A stretch of DNA of 64,000 bases from NCBI RefSeq assembly GCF_049898325.1, contig NZ_JAFCXL010000002.1, positions 124,001-188,000 of the forward strand. Reading direction: 5' to 3'. The stretch is from JAFCUW01 sp049898325. GTDB taxonomy: Bacteria > Pseudomonadota > Gammaproteobacteria > Burkholderiales > Burkholderiaceae_D. Of this stretch, positions 9,195 to 19,500 are shown in pieces (the first letter of the stretch is position 1; each line of letters opens with the position of its first letter). Position numbers and translations under genes: made by a program. The notes beneath the pieces are model-generated. The model made no database searches, had not been told where the DNA came from, and saw nothing but the letters and a program-made list of their open reading frames with translations.

Positions 9195-10540
9195 TGAATC
9201 AAACCGAATTTCTCGTGCTGGCCGCGCTGGCGCTCGTCGTCGTCGCCTTGCAACTGGCGCTGCTGCTGCGCGGGCGCGGCACGGGCGCCGCCAACGACGC
9301 CCAGTTCGAACGCCTCGAACGCTCGCTGCGGGGCGAACTGCAAGCGAGCGCCCAGGCCACCCGCCAGGAGCTGGCGGCCACGCTGGCGCACCACCACGGC
9401 GCCGCCGCCCAGCAGCTCGAGGGCATGCGCCATCACATCGCCCAGCAGGGCGCCAGCGGCCGCGAGGAGCAGGCGGCCACGCTCAAGCGGCTGGCCGACA
9501 CGCTGGCGCACAGCCTGCACACCCTCAACGAATCAAACGCGCGGCGCATGCTGGAAGTGCGCGCCACGCTCGAGAGCAAGATCGGCGAGCTGCAGGCCGA
9601 CAACGGCGCGCGCCTGGAAGAGATGCGCAAGACGGTCGACGAAAAACTCCATGCCACGCTCGAGACGCGCCTGTCGGAGTCGTTCCGCCAGGTGTCGGAG
9701 CGGCTCGAGCGGGTCCACCAGGGCCTGGGCGAAATGCAGCAGCTGGCGATCGGCGTGGGCGACCTGAAGCGGGTGCTCACCAACGTCAAGACGCGCGGCA
9801 CCTGGGGCGAAGTGCAGCTGGAAATGCTGCTCGAGCAGGTCCTCACGGCGGACCAGTATGCGAAGAACGTCGAGACCATTCCCGGCAGCGGCGCCCGCGT
9901 CGAGTTTGCCATCAAGCTGCCCGGCAACAGCGACAGCGGCGTGCCCATGTGGCTGCCGATCGACGCCAAGTTCCCGAAAGAGCAGTACGAGCGGCTGGTC
10001 GAAGCGGCCGACCGCGCCGACGCCGACGGCGTGCAGGCGTTTGGCCGGGAGCTGGAACGGGCGGTGCGGGGCGAAGCGAAAACCATCTGCGACAAATACC
10101 TGTCGCCCCCGCTGACGACCGATTTCGCCATCCTGTTCCTGCCCACCGAGGGTTTATACGCCGAAGTGATGCGCCGGCCCGGCCTGGCCGACGATTTGCA
10201 GCGCACCCTGCGCGTGTCGATCGCCGGGCCGTCGACGCTGGCGGCAATCCTGAGCAGCTTGCAGATGGGCTTTCGCACGCTGGCGCTGGAGAAGCGCTCG
10301 TCGGAAGTGTGGCAGGTGCTGGGCGCGGTCAAGACCGAGTTCGGCAAATTTGGCACAGTGCTGAGCAATACCCGCCTGACCCTGGAAAAAGCGGCGAAGA
10401 ATATCGAGAACGCCGAGATGCGCAGCCGCCAGATGGCGCGCAAGCTCAAATCGGTGGAGGCGCTGCCCAGCGAAACGGCCGAGCTGATGCTGGGGGCCCA
10501 GGTGGCCGAGCCGGACCTGGACGGCGAAGGCCTGTCGTGA
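9194..10540 (+). CDS. rmuC: DNA recombination protein RmuC
   Basis: The 448-residue product has an N-terminal membrane anchor (about residues 4-24), a long coiled-coil rich in Ala, Glu and Arg (about 35-200) and the conserved RmuC domain. That domain includes TRGTWGEVQLEMLLEQ, LPIDAKFPKEQYE and DFAILFLPTEGLYAEV. RmuC homologues limit recombination at inverted repeats and have a nuclease-like fold; the exact reaction is not established. Its start overlaps the globin stop by one base, and the CoA-transferase follows 24 nt downstream of its stop. Confidence 0.94.
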   Translation: MNQTEFLVLAALALVVVALQLALLLRGRGTGAANDAQFERLERSLRGELQASAQATRQELAATLAHHHGAAAQQLEGMRHHIAQQGASGREEQAATLKRLADTLAHSLHTLNESNARRMLEVRATLESKIGELQADNGARLEEMRKTVDEKLHATLETRLSESFRQVSERLERVHQGLGEMQQLAIGVGDLKRVLTNVKTRGTWGEVQLEMLLEQVLTADQYAKNVETIPGSGARVEFAIKLPGNSDSGVPMWLPIDAKFPKEQYERLVEAADRADADGVQAFGRELERAVRGEAKTICDKYLSPPLTTDFAILFLPTEGLYAEVMRRPGLADDLQRTLRVSIAGPSTLAAILSSLQMGFRTLALEKRSSEVWQVLGAVKTEFGKFGTVLSNTRLTLEKAAKNIENAEMRSRQMARKLKSVEALPSETAELMLGAQVAEPDLDGEGLS

Positions 10541-10564
10541 GCAGTGTCAAGCAGGGGAACGGCC

Positions 10565-12097
10565 ATGCGTCATAAACAGTTGTCCGCCGCCGCCGCCGTC
10601 GCGCGCATCGGCGACGGCGCCACCGTCGCCACAGGCGGCTTCGTCGGCGTCGGCTTCGCCGAGAACATCGCCATCGCGCTCGAGCAGCGCTTTCTCGCCA
10701 CGGGCGCGCCGCGCGCGCTGACCCTGGTCTACGCGGCCGGGCAGGGCGACGGCAAGCTGCGCGGCCTCAATCACCTGGGCCACGAGGGCTTGATCGCGCG
10801 CGTGATCGGCGGCCACTGGGCACTGGTGCCGGCGCTGCAAAAGCTCGCCATCGACAATAAAATTGCCGCCTACAATCTGCCGCAGGGCGTCATCAGCCAG
10901 CTGTTTCGCGACACTGCCGCCGGCAAGCCTGGCCTGATCACCACGGTGGGCCTGGGCACCTTTGTCGATCCCCGCTACGGCGGCGGCAAAATCAGTGAAC
11001 GGGCGCGCGAAGATGTGGTGTCGCTGATGAACATCGACGGCGCCGAATACCTGTTCTATAAAACCCGCAAGATCGACGTCGCCATCCTGCGCGGCACCAG
11101 CGCCGACGCCTGCGGCAACGTCAGCATGGAACACGAGGCCCTCACGCTCGAAGCGCTCGCCATCGCCATGGCCGCCCACAACAGTGGTGGCCTCGTCATC
11201 GTGCAGGTCGAGCAGGTGGTGGCCAACGGCGCCTTGCACCCGCGCCAGGTCAAGATTCCCGGCATCCTCGTCGATTGCGTGGTGGTGGCCGAGCAGCCAT
11301 CGCAGCACATGCAGACCTTTCATACCGCATACAGCGCCGCCTTCGCCGGCGACCTGCGCGTGGCCGTGTCGGCGATGGCGCCGATGCCCCTGTGCGAGCG
11401 CAAGATCATCGCCCGCCGCGCCCTGATGGAACTGCGCGAGGGTGACGTCGTCAACCTGGGCATCGGCATGCCGGAAGGGGTGGCGCGGGTGGCCGCCGAG
11501 GAAGGCCTGCTCGACACCTTCACCCTCACCACCGAGGCGGGCGCCATCGGCGGCATGCCGGCCGGTGGGCTCGACTTCGGCGCTTCCATCAATCCGCAGG
11601 CCGTCATCGACCAGCCCAGCCAGTTCGATTTCTATGATGGCGGCGGGCTCGATGTCGCCGTGCTGGGACTGGCGCAAGCGGACCGCGAGGGCAATCTCAA
11701 TGTCAGCAAGTTCGGCAGCCGGCTGGCCGGCGCGGGCGGCTTCATCAACATCAGCCAGAACGCCCGCAAGGTGGTGTTTGTCGGTACCTTCAGCGCCGGC
11801 GGCCTGCAGGTGCTGGTCGAGCAGGGCCTGCTGCGCATCGTCCACGAAGGGCACACCCGCAAATTCGTCGACACCGTCGAGCACCGCACCTATGCGGGCC
11901 GGTTCGCCTGGGCGCGCGGCCAGAGCGCGCTGTACGTGACGGAGCGCTGCGTGTTTCGCCTGTGCGCGACGGGGCTGGAACTGATCGAGGTGGCGCCCGG
12001 CATCGACATCGAGCGCGATATCTTTGCGCAGATGGATTTCAGGCCCTCGCTGGGCGCCGGCCTGAAGACCATGGATGCGGCGATTTTTATCGCGTGA
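10565..12097 (+). CDS. pct: Acyl-CoA:acetate/3-ketoacid CoA-transferase (propionate CoA-transferase type)
   Basis: This is a single-chain class I CoA-transferase with fused alpha (about 1-260) and beta (about 285-510) halves, close to the Ralstonia propionate CoA-transferase and E. coli YdiF. The catalytic glutamate is Glu324 in LTTEAGAIGG; the glycine-rich GFVGVGFAEN and LGIGMPEGVA segments bind CoA. It moves CoA between short-chain acyl-CoA and acetate or related acids in the cytoplasm. I chose ATG at 10565 (510 residues) because AGGGGA lies about 8 nt upstream and the family starts near here; an in-frame GTG at 10544 is less likely. It is convergent with mobA-moeA 21 bp away. Exact acyl specificity cannot be read from sequence. 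Confidence 0.9.
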   Translation: MRHKQLSAAAAVARIGDGATVATGGFVGVGFAENIAIALEQRFLATGAPRALTLVYAAGQGDGKLRGLNHLGHEGLIARVIGGHWALVPALQKLAIDNKIAAYNLPQGVISQLFRDTAAGKPGLITTVGLGTFVDPRYGGGKISERAREDVVSLMNIDGAEYLFYKTRKIDVAILRGTSADACGNVSMEHEALTLEALAIAMAAHNSGGLVIVQVEQVVANGALHPRQVKIPGILVDCVVVAEQPSQHMQTFHTAYSAAFAGDLRVAVSAMAPMPLCERKIIARRALMELREGDVVNLGIGMPEGVARVAAEEGLLDTFTLTTEAGAIGGMPAGGLDFGASINPQAVIDQPSQFDFYDGGGLDVAVLGLAQADREGNLNVSKFGSRLAGAGGFINISQNARKVVFVGTFSAGGLQVLVEQGLLRIVHEGHTRKFVDTVEHRTYAGRFAWARGQSALYVTERCVFRLCATGLELIEVAPGIDIERDIFAQMDFRPSLGAGLKTMDAAIFIA

Positions 12098-12118
12098 CAG
12101 GTCAGATCGCTTGATACC

Positions 12119-14002
12119 TCAGATCAGGCCGTCGAACAGCATCACGTCGACCATGTCGCCCGCCGCCACATTGCCCTGTTCGTCAGGCAGCACCACCATG
12201 CAGTTCGCCTCCGACATCGAGCGCAGGATGCCCGACCCTTGGGCGCCCGTGATGGCCACCTGCTGCACGCCATCGTCGCCGGTGGCGAGGATGCCGCGCT
12301 GATACTCGGTGCGGCCGGCCTTCTTGCGGATGGGGTTCTTCGAGCGCACCTTCAGCAGCGGCAGCGGCGCCTGCGCGCCCATCATCGCCAGCAGGGCGGT
12401 GCGGGCGAAAAAGTAGAACGACACCATCACCGCCACCGGATTGCCCGGCAAGCCGAACAGGAAGGCGCTATGGCCGTTCGAGGTGATTTTACCGAAGGCC
12501 AGCGGGCGGCCCGGGCGCATGCCGATTTTCCAGAACGTGACGTCGCCCAGTTTGGCCATGATGTCGCGCGTGTAGTCGGCGGCGCCCACCGAGACGCCGC
12601 CCGAGGTGATGATGGCGTCGGCGTTTTCGCAGGCCGTGCGCAAGGCCGCTTCCAGCGCCGCCGGGTCGTCGCGCACGACGCCCATGTCGATGATGTCGCA
12701 GCCCAGCCGGGTCAGCATGCCATACAGGGTGTAGCGGTTGCTGTCGTAGACGCAGCCCGTGTCGAGCGCTTCGCCGATTGAGCGCAGTTCGTCGCCCGTT
12801 GAAAAGAACGCCACCCGCAAGCGGCGCTGCACGGGCACCTCGGCAAAGCCAAGCGAGGCCAGCAGGCCCAGGTCGGCGGGCCGGATGATGCGGCCCCGCT
12901 GCAGGGCGGGGCTGTCGGCGCGCAGGTCTTCGCCGGCGAAGCGGCGATTGTCGCCCGTGCCAATGGCGCCGGCGGCTATGGTGATGGCCGCGCCATCGTC
13001 GCTGATGGCCGCCACGTGCTCCTGCGGGATCACGCTGTCGCAGCCGGGCGGCATCACCGCGCCCGTCATGATGCGCACGCATTCGCCGGCCGCCGGCACG
13101 GCGTCGCTGGGGCGGCCGGCAAACACCGTCGCGATCACCCGCAAGGTGGTCGGCGCATCGGCCAGCAGGTCGGCGCCGCGCAGGGCGTAGCCGTCCATGG
13201 CCGAGTTGTCGTGCGCCGGCACATTGATCGGCGAGATCAGGTCGGTCGCCAGCACCCGGTCGAGCGATGCGCGCAAGGCGACTTTTTCGATGGCGCCGAT
13301 GGGGGTGACGAAGCGGGCGATGATCTGCTGGGCGTCACGCACGGGCAGGGCGTCGGGATCGTAGGCGGACAGGCAGCTCACCACGTCCTTTAAGCGCGGC
13401 GGGCGGGCGCTGTCCAGGCTGTCGAGCTCGTCGCGGGTATTGATGTTGCGGAAGGCGTCGCTGTCGTCGAACAGCACCTCGGCCACCTTCAGGCCCGCAT
13501 ACCAGCCGTCCATCTTGCGCCCGCCTTCAGCGAGGTATTGCGACAGCACCGGCAGCAGGCTGGTCTTGACCAGGCAGAACACGGGATGGGGCTGGCGTCG
13601 CTGGCCCGCTTCCTGCGTCACCGCCAGCGCGACATCGGCGTCCTGCGCCTGCAGGGCGGTGAACAGGCGCTCGGCCAGGTCGAGCGGCACGAACGGCGAG
13701 TCGCACGGCGCCGTCACCAGGAACGGCGTGGCGCAGTGGCGCAGCCCCACTTCGAGGCCGGCCAGCGGGCCGGCAAAGCCGGTCGTCTCGTCGGGCCACA
13801 CGGGCACGTCGAAGGCGCGGTAGGCGTCCAGGTTCTGGTTGGCGTTGATGGCGACCGCGCCCACTTGTGGCGCCAGCCGTTGCAGCACGTGGCCGGCCAT
13901 GGTCAGGCCGCGGAACGCTTGCAGTCCCTTGTCGACGTGGCCCATGCGGGTGCCGCGGCCGCCCGCCAGGATCAGGGCGCTCAGTTGCTGATTTTTTTGC
14001 AT
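12119..14002 (-). CDS. mobA-moeA: Fused MobA-MoeA: molybdenum cofactor guanylyltransferase / molybdopterin molybdotransferase
   Basis: One uninterrupted frame encodes two molybdenum cofactor enzymes. Residues 1 to about 192 are MobA, with the nucleotide-binding LILAGGRGTRMG at 10-21, CDSPF and the C-terminal FRNINTRDEL. After a linker of roughly ten residues, residues about 205-627 are MoeA, with PAHDNSAMDGYAL near 262-274 and TSGGVSVGAADYT. MoeA inserts molybdate into adenylated molybdopterin; MobA adds GMP to form the bis-MGD cofactor, so the fusion joins consecutive steps. I took ATG at 14002 (627 residues), which fits MobA N-termini; a longer frame from 14050 overlaps moaA. It follows chrA-moaA on the same strand. 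The two are separate genes in most bacteria. Confidence 0.9.
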   Translation of the reverse strand: MQKNQQLSALILAGGRGTRMGHVDKGLQAFRGLTMAGHVLQRLAPQVGAVAINANQNLDAYRAFDVPVWPDETTGFAGPLAGLEVGLRHCATPFLVTAPCDSPFVPLDLAERLFTALQAQDADVALAVTQEAGQRRQPHPVFCLVKTSLLPVLSQYLAEGGRKMDGWYAGLKVAEVLFDDSDAFRNINTRDELDSLDSARPPRLKDVVSCLSAYDPDALPVRDAQQIIARFVTPIGAIEKVALRASLDRVLATDLISPINVPAHDNSAMDGYALRGADLLADAPTTLRVIATVFAGRPSDAVPAAGECVRIMTGAVMPPGCDSVIPQEHVAAISDDGAAITIAAGAIGTGDNRRFAGEDLRADSPALQRGRIIRPADLGLLASLGFAEVPVQRRLRVAFFSTGDELRSIGEALDTGCVYDSNRYTLYGMLTRLGCDIIDMGVVRDDPAALEAALRTACENADAIITSGGVSVGAADYTRDIMAKLGDVTFWKIGMRPGRPLAFGKITSNGHSAFLFGLPGNPVAVMVSFYFFARTALLAMMGAQAPLPLLKVRSKNPIRKKAGRTEYQRGILATGDDGVQQVAITGAQGSGILRSMSEANCMVVLPDEQGNVAAGDMVDVMLFDGLI

Positions 14003-14039
14003 GTTGATTTTTCCGTCGAGGGCTTCAGTGCCTGCTGGT

Positions 14040-15161
14040 TTATCCGCCAATATAGGACATCTCGACCCGCTTCAAGCCCGGCTCGGTGCCCTGGCCGGCC
14101 GCTTGGGTGTTCTGCGTGCGGGTGTCGGAGTAGCGGTCGGTGCGCGCGCGCCACAGGTGCGAGACGGCGGCGGCGATTTCGGCGTCGCTGCGGCCCGCGC
14201 GCAGCAAGCCGCGCACATCGTGGCCGCGGGTGGCGAACAGGCAGGTATAGAGTTGGCCTTCGGTCGACAGGCGCGTGCGCGAGCAATCCTTGCAGAAGGA
14301 TTGGGTGACGCTGGAGATCATGCCCACTTCGCCGCCACCGTCGCGGTAGCGCCAGCGCGCGGCCGTTTCGCCCGTGTAGTTGGCATCGATGGCCACCAGC
14401 GGCATCTCGGCATCGATGCGCGCTACCACCTCGCGCGAGGCGATCACCTCGGCCATGTTCCAGCCGTTCGACGCGCCCACGTCCATGTACTCGATGAAGC
14501 GCAAGATGAACGGCGTGTTTTTGAAATACCGCGCCATCGGCAGGATCTGCTGGTCGTTCATGCCGGCCTTGACCACCATGTTGATCTTGATGGGGCCCAG
14601 TCCCGCCTGGTGGGCGGCGTCGATCCCCCGCAACACGTCGTCGACGGCGAAATCGACGTCGTTCATGCGCTTGAAGATGGCATCGTCGAGGGCGTCGAGC
14701 GAGACGGTGACGCGGTTCAGGCCCGCATCCTTGAGCGCGCGCGCCTTGCGGGCCAGCAGCGAGCCGTTGGTGGTGAGAGTCAGGTCGAGCGGCCGCCCGC
14801 TGGGGGTGGGCAGCGCCGCCAGCATGGCGATCAGGCGTTCGAGATCCTTGCGCAGCAGGGGCTCGCCGCCCGTCAGGCGGATTTTTTCCACGCCGTGGGC
14901 GACGAAGATCGACGCCACCCGGGTAATTTCCTCGAACGAGAGCAGCGCATTGTGCGGCAGGTAGGCGTAGTCCTTGTCGAACACTTCCTTCGGCATGCAA
15001 TAGACGCAGCGGAAATTGCAGCGGTCGGTGACGGAAATGCGCAGGTCGTGCAGGGGGCGGCCCAGCGCGTCGTCGACCTGCCCGACCGGTGCGTCGAGCA
15101 CGGCGGGCACGGTCATGGCGCGGGTGCGCTCCTGGTGCAGCAAGATGATTTTTTCAGACAT
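14040..15161 (-). CDS. moaA: GTP 3',8-cyclase MoaA
   Basis: This radical-SAM enzyme (373 residues) performs the first step of molybdopterin synthesis, GTP to 3',8-cyclo-GTP. The SAM-cluster cysteines are Cys48, Cys52 and Cys55 (CNFRCVYC). The second [4Fe-4S] site is in CKDCSRTRLSTEGQLYTCLF, and the protein ends in the conserved GG tail needed for activity. ATG at 15161 overlaps the chrA stop by 8 nt (ATGTCTGA), which suggests translational coupling. Another in-frame ATG at 15116 has AGGAG 12 nt upstream and is the alternative start. It is followed by mobA-moeA, making a chrA-moaA-mobA/moeA transcription unit. Confidence 0.95.
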   Translation of the reverse strand: MSEKIILLHQERTRAMTVPAVLDAPVGQVDDALGRPLHDLRISVTDRCNFRCVYCMPKEVFDKDYAYLPHNALLSFEEITRVASIFVAHGVEKIRLTGGEPLLRKDLERLIAMLAALPTPSGRPLDLTLTTNGSLLARKARALKDAGLNRVTVSLDALDDAIFKRMNDVDFAVDDVLRGIDAAHQAGLGPIKINMVVKAGMNDQQILPMARYFKNTPFILRFIEYMDVGASNGWNMAEVIASREVVARIDAEMPLVAIDANYTGETAARWRYRDGGGEVGMISSVTQSFCKDCSRTRLSTEGQLYTCLFATRGHDVRGLLRAGRSDAEIAAAVSHLWRARTDRYSDTRTQNTQAAGQGTEPGLKRVEMSYIGG

Positions 15162-16509
15162 GCCGATACGATAGCACGAGGCCCGCCAGCGCACAGGCGG
15201 CGATCAATTTGATGGGCCCCGTCCTGAAGCCGAACAGGGCGACGGCGGCCACCACGCCGATCGCCACCGCCTGCCAGTCGGGATGGCCATCGCGCACGAA
15301 CACGTGCTGGCCGAAGAACAGCGCCAGGCTGACGATGACGCCGACCACGGCGGCGGCAATCGCCGTCAGCGGCGCCGTCATGCGCACGTCGTCGCGGCTG
15401 GCCTCCACCAGCGGCCCGCCGGCGAGGATGAAAATGAAGGAGGGCAGGAAGGTGAACCAGGTTGCCACCAGCGCACCGGCAGCGCCCGACCAGAACAGCG
15501 CTGCGGTTCCCTCGCCAAACAGCGCCGCCTGCCAGGCGCCGACAAAGCCGACAAAAGCGACCACCATGATCAAGGGTCCCGGCGTGGTTTCTCCCAGCGC
15601 CAGGCCGTCGACCATCTGCGCGCCGCTGAGCCAGTGAAAATGCGCGACCGCGCCCTGGTAGACGTAGGGCAGTACGGCGTAGGCGCCGCCGAAGGTGAGC
15701 ATGGCGGCCTTGGTGAAAAACCAGCCCATCTGCGCCAGCGCGCCGGCGGCGCCGAAGCGCCAGGCCAGCCAGCCCCAGCTGAGCAGGCCCAGCCCCACGC
15801 CGACCCCTGCCGTGCGCGCCAGCCGTCGCCAGCCAAATTGCGCGTGCGGCGGCGGCGGGGTGTCGTCGTCGATCAGCGCCGGGCGCTGCTGACCGGCGGC
15901 GCCCGCAGGCGGGCCACCGGCCCGAAATAGCTGGGGGCGCAGGCGGGCGCCGGCCACGCCGATCAGCGCCGCCCCCAGCACGATCAGGGGAAACGGCACG
16001 CCGCCCACGGCGATGGCGATGAAGGAGAGCGCGGCGATGCCGAGCAGCAGGGGATGCTTCAGGGTGCGCCGGCCCAGCCGCCAGGCGGCCCCCAGCACGA
16101 TCGCCACCACCGCCGGCTTGATGCCGTCGAGCACGCCGGCGACGGCGGGCACGGCGCCGAACGCCATATAAATGGTGCTCAGGGCGATCAGGATCAGCAG
16201 GGAGGGCAGCACGAACAGGGTGCCGGCGACGATGGCGCCGCCGCTGCGGTGCATCAGCCAGCCGATGTAGACGGCCAGCTGGGTGGCCTCGGGGCCGGGC
16301 AGCAGCATGCAGTAATTGAGGGCGTGCAGAAAACGCCGCTCGGAAATCCAGCGGCGCCGCTCGACCAGTTCCAGGTGCATCATGGCGATCTGGCCGGCCG
16401 GGCCGCCAAAGCTGATCCAGCCCAGCTTGAACCAGAAGCCGACCGCCTCCCACAGGCTGACGGGGGCGGGGCGATGGTCGGTGCGCGGCAGTTCGGAAAA
16501 AGTATTCAT
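15154..16509 (-). CDS. chrA: Chromate transporter ChrA
   Basis: This 451-residue inner-membrane protein has the two homologous CHR halves typical of long ChrA proteins. The N-terminal half shows FKLGWISFGGPAGQIAMMH and LLPGPEATQLAVYIGW; the C-terminal half repeats the pattern as FFTKAAMLTFGGAYAVLPYV and LALGETTPGPLIMVVAF. A hydrophilic loop lies around residues 200-235. ChrA proteins expel chromate; some members may carry other oxyanions. The association with molybdenum cofactor genes is only suggestive (both concern oxyanions). The start at 16509 lies 11 nt past the rne terminator, leaving no room for a separate promoter between them, and no clear ribosome binding site is visible. Confidence 0.93.
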   Translation of the reverse strand: MNTFSELPRTDHRPAPVSLWEAVGFWFKLGWISFGGPAGQIAMMHLELVERRRWISERRFLHALNYCMLLPGPEATQLAVYIGWLMHRSGGAIVAGTLFVLPSLLILIALSTIYMAFGAVPAVAGVLDGIKPAVVAIVLGAAWRLGRRTLKHPLLLGIAALSFIAIAVGGVPFPLIVLGAALIGVAGARLRPQLFRAGGPPAGAAGQQRPALIDDDTPPPPHAQFGWRRLARTAGVGVGLGLLSWGWLAWRFGAAGALAQMGWFFTKAAMLTFGGAYAVLPYVYQGAVAHFHWLSGAQMVDGLALGETTPGPLIMVVAFVGFVGAWQAALFGEGTAALFWSGAAGALVATWFTFLPSFIFILAGGPLVEASRDDVRMTAPLTAIAAAVVGVIVSLALFFGQHVFVRDGHPDWQAVAIGVVAAVALFGFRTGPIKLIAACALAGLVLSYRHV

Positions 16510-16520
16510 TCAATGTGAGT

Positions 16521-16553
16521 AAAAAAAAAGGGAAGCCATTGGCTCCCCTTTTT
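16521..16553 (-). terminator. Intrinsic terminator of rne
   Basis: On the minus strand a GGGGAGCC-AAT-GGCTTCCC hairpin (one G-T pair) is followed by a run of nine T (16529 down to 16521). It lies about 20 bp past the rne stop. The A-run on its upstream side may also let it work weakly on the plus strand. Confidence 0.85.
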
Positions 16554-16573
16554 GTGGTCAGATCAATCCACGC

Positions 16574-19500
16574 TTATTGGCGTGTATCGACCTGGATCAG
16601 TGGCTCATCGGCTTGCGGCGGCAGCGGCTTGCGCTCGCGCGGCACGCGCACCGGCGGGGCGACCTTGGCGGCCGCTTCCTGGGCTGCACGCAGCTTTTCA
16701 GGATCGGTCGCCGCCAGGGTCAGGCCGGCCGAACCTAGCATGTCGCTCAGGTCGGCGATGGCTGGCGCGGGCGTCGGTGCTGATGCTGGCGCCACCGCTG
16801 CGACCGGCGCCGGCGCTACCACTGGCGCTGGCGCATCGACCACCGCTTCGATCGGCGCCGTCGCCGTCGTTGCTACTTCGACGGGGATGGCCACCTGCAC
16901 GGGGCTGGCGACAGGGACGTCGACGATTGCTGGCGCTGGTGCGCTTGCCTCGACCACGGCTGGCGCGGCGATCTCGGCGACCGGCGCGAGTTGCTCGGCA
17001 TCGGTCTGTACCAGCACCGGTACCGCGGCGACGCGTTCGGCCACCGGGGCTGGCTCGCTGATCACTGGTGCTGGCGCAGCAGGGGCGGCAACGACACTGG
17101 TAAACAGCGGCGCAGGCATCGCGACGCGGTCGGCCAGGGGCGTTGGCGCCGGTGCCGGTGCCGGCTCAGACACAGCGACCGGGGTCGGCGCAACAGCGGC
17201 CACTTGCTCGACCGGCAGTACCGGTTCGGGCGCGTCGGCCAGCACGGTCGGCTCCGGCGTCGTCACCACGTATTCCGACACCGGTTCCGGTGCGGCGGCG
17301 GCAGCGGCGGCGATTTCCTGGTCGGCGACCGGGGTGAACACGGGCGTCGCAGCGAGCGGGCTCTCGCCCTCGTTGTCGCCTGCTTCGATCTCGTTGCCTT
17401 CGGCATCGCGGTCACGGCGATTGCGGTTGCGGCCACCGCGGCGGCGGCGGCGGCGTGGTTCGTCGCCGTTCGCATCCGTCTCGATTTCCTCGCCGTTCGG
17501 GCCCATCGTGACGACCTTGGCGGCAATTTCATCGCTGTCGCTGGTCACTGGCGCCGGGGCGGCCACGACCGCTGGCGCATCGACGGCGCTGGTGGTGGCG
17601 GGCACGTCCGGATCCTGCGGCGTCCACATGGTTTCCGGCACCGCTGGCGCATCTTCCGCCTTGGCGTCGGTTTTTACGTCGGCCACCACGGTGCGGTAGT
17701 CGGCGCGCTCACGCGGCGGACGGGCGGCGCGGTCAGGGCGCTCGCCCCGTTCGGCGCGCTCGGGACGCTCGCCCCGTTCAGGACGTTCGCCACGTTCGGC
17801 GCGCGGCGTCGCTGCCGCTGCCGATTCTGTGCCGACGGCTTCGCGTGGCTCGCGCGGTTCACGCGCAGGCCGCGGTGCGCGCGGTGGACGGGCAGGGCGC
17901 CCTTCGGCGTCGACCGGACGGGTGAACTCGTCGGCTTGGGTGGCCTGGCCGCCTTTTGCAGCGCCCGCTTCACGTTCGGCCTTGCCGCCCGTGCTGCCAG
18001 TAGCATTGCGGCCACGGCCGCGGGGATTGCGGCCGCGCTCGCCGTTGGCGCCATTGCCGCGCTCGGCCGGCGCTGCCGGCTTGACGGGCGCTGCGGGGGC
18101 CACGGTCACCGGTGCGGTCACGGGCACGGCTTTCTTGCCCATGAAGAAGTTGATCACCTTGTCGAGGAAGCTCTCTTCGACCACGGCGGCCACTGGCGCA
18201 GGCGGCGCGACGGGCGCGGCGACGACGACGGGTTTGGCCTGTTCGCTGCGGTCGACGATCGGTGCCGGTTGCGCAGGGGTAATCGTCTTGACGACGGCTT
18301 CCTGGCGCGGCTTGACTTCTTCCTTCTGGCGCTTGCTGTAGGCCATGTCGGTGTCGGCCGATTCGGCCAGGTTGTAGCTGGCCTGGCTGTCTTCGAGGCG
18401 GGGATCGTCGTGCTTGATGCGCTCGAGCTTGTAGTGGGGGGTGTCGAGGTGTTTATTCGGGATCAGGATCACGCCGATACGATGGCGGTTTTCGATCTTC
18501 AACACTTCGCCGCGTTTTTCGTTGAGCAGGAAGGCGGCGACATCGACGGGCACTTGCACGTGGATGGTGGCCGAATTTTCCTTCATCGCCTCTTCCTGGA
18601 TGATGCGCAGCACCTGCAGGGCGGACGATTCGGTATCGCGGATGTGGCCGGTGCCCGAGCAGCGCGGGCAGGTCACGTGGGAGCCTTCCGACAGCGACGG
18701 ACGCAGGCGTTGACGTGACAGTTCCATCAGGCCGAAACGGGAAATTTTGCCCATCTGGACGCGGGCACGGTCATGGTGCAGCGCGTCTTTCAGGCGCGTT
18801 TCCACTTCGCGCTGGTTCTTCGCCACTTCCATGTCGATGAAGTCGATGACGATCAGGCCGCCCAGATCGCGCAGGCGCAACTGGCGCGCCACTTCTTCGG
18901 CTGCTTCGCAGTTGGTGTTGAAGGCCGTCGTTTCGATGTCCGAGCCGCGGGTGGCGCGGGCCGAGTTGACGTCGACGGAGACGAGCGCCTCGGTGTGGTC
19001 GATGACGATGGCGCCGCCGGACGGCAGGGGCACCGTGCGCGAGTACGCCGTTTCGATCTGGTGTTCGATCTGGAAACGCGAAAACAGCGGCACATCGTCG
19101 CTGTAACGTTTTACACGGTGCACCATGTCGGGCATCACGTGGCTCATGAACTGGTGCGCCTGCTCGTAGATCTCGTCGGTGTCGATGAGGATCTCGCCGA
19201 TGTCAGGCTGGAAGTAATCGCGGATGGCGCGGATGACGAGGGACGATTCCTGGTAGATCAGGAAAGCGCCACTGCCGGTCTTGCCAGCGCCTTCGATGGC
19301 ACGCCACAGTTGCATCAGGTAATTCAAGTCCCACTGCAACTCTTCGACGTTGCGGCCGATGCCAGCGGTGCGGGCAATCACCGACATGCCTTGCGGCAGG
19401 TCCAGTTTGTCCATGGTTTCGCGCAATTCCTGGCGCTCTTCCCCTTCGACGCGGCGCGATACGCCGCCGCCACGTGGGTTGTTGGGCATCAAGACCAGGT

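Noticed and set aside
16991..18718. 575-codon plus-strand frame opposite rne
   Set aside because: Gly/Arg-rich shadow of the low-complexity RNase E tail; no recognisable domain.
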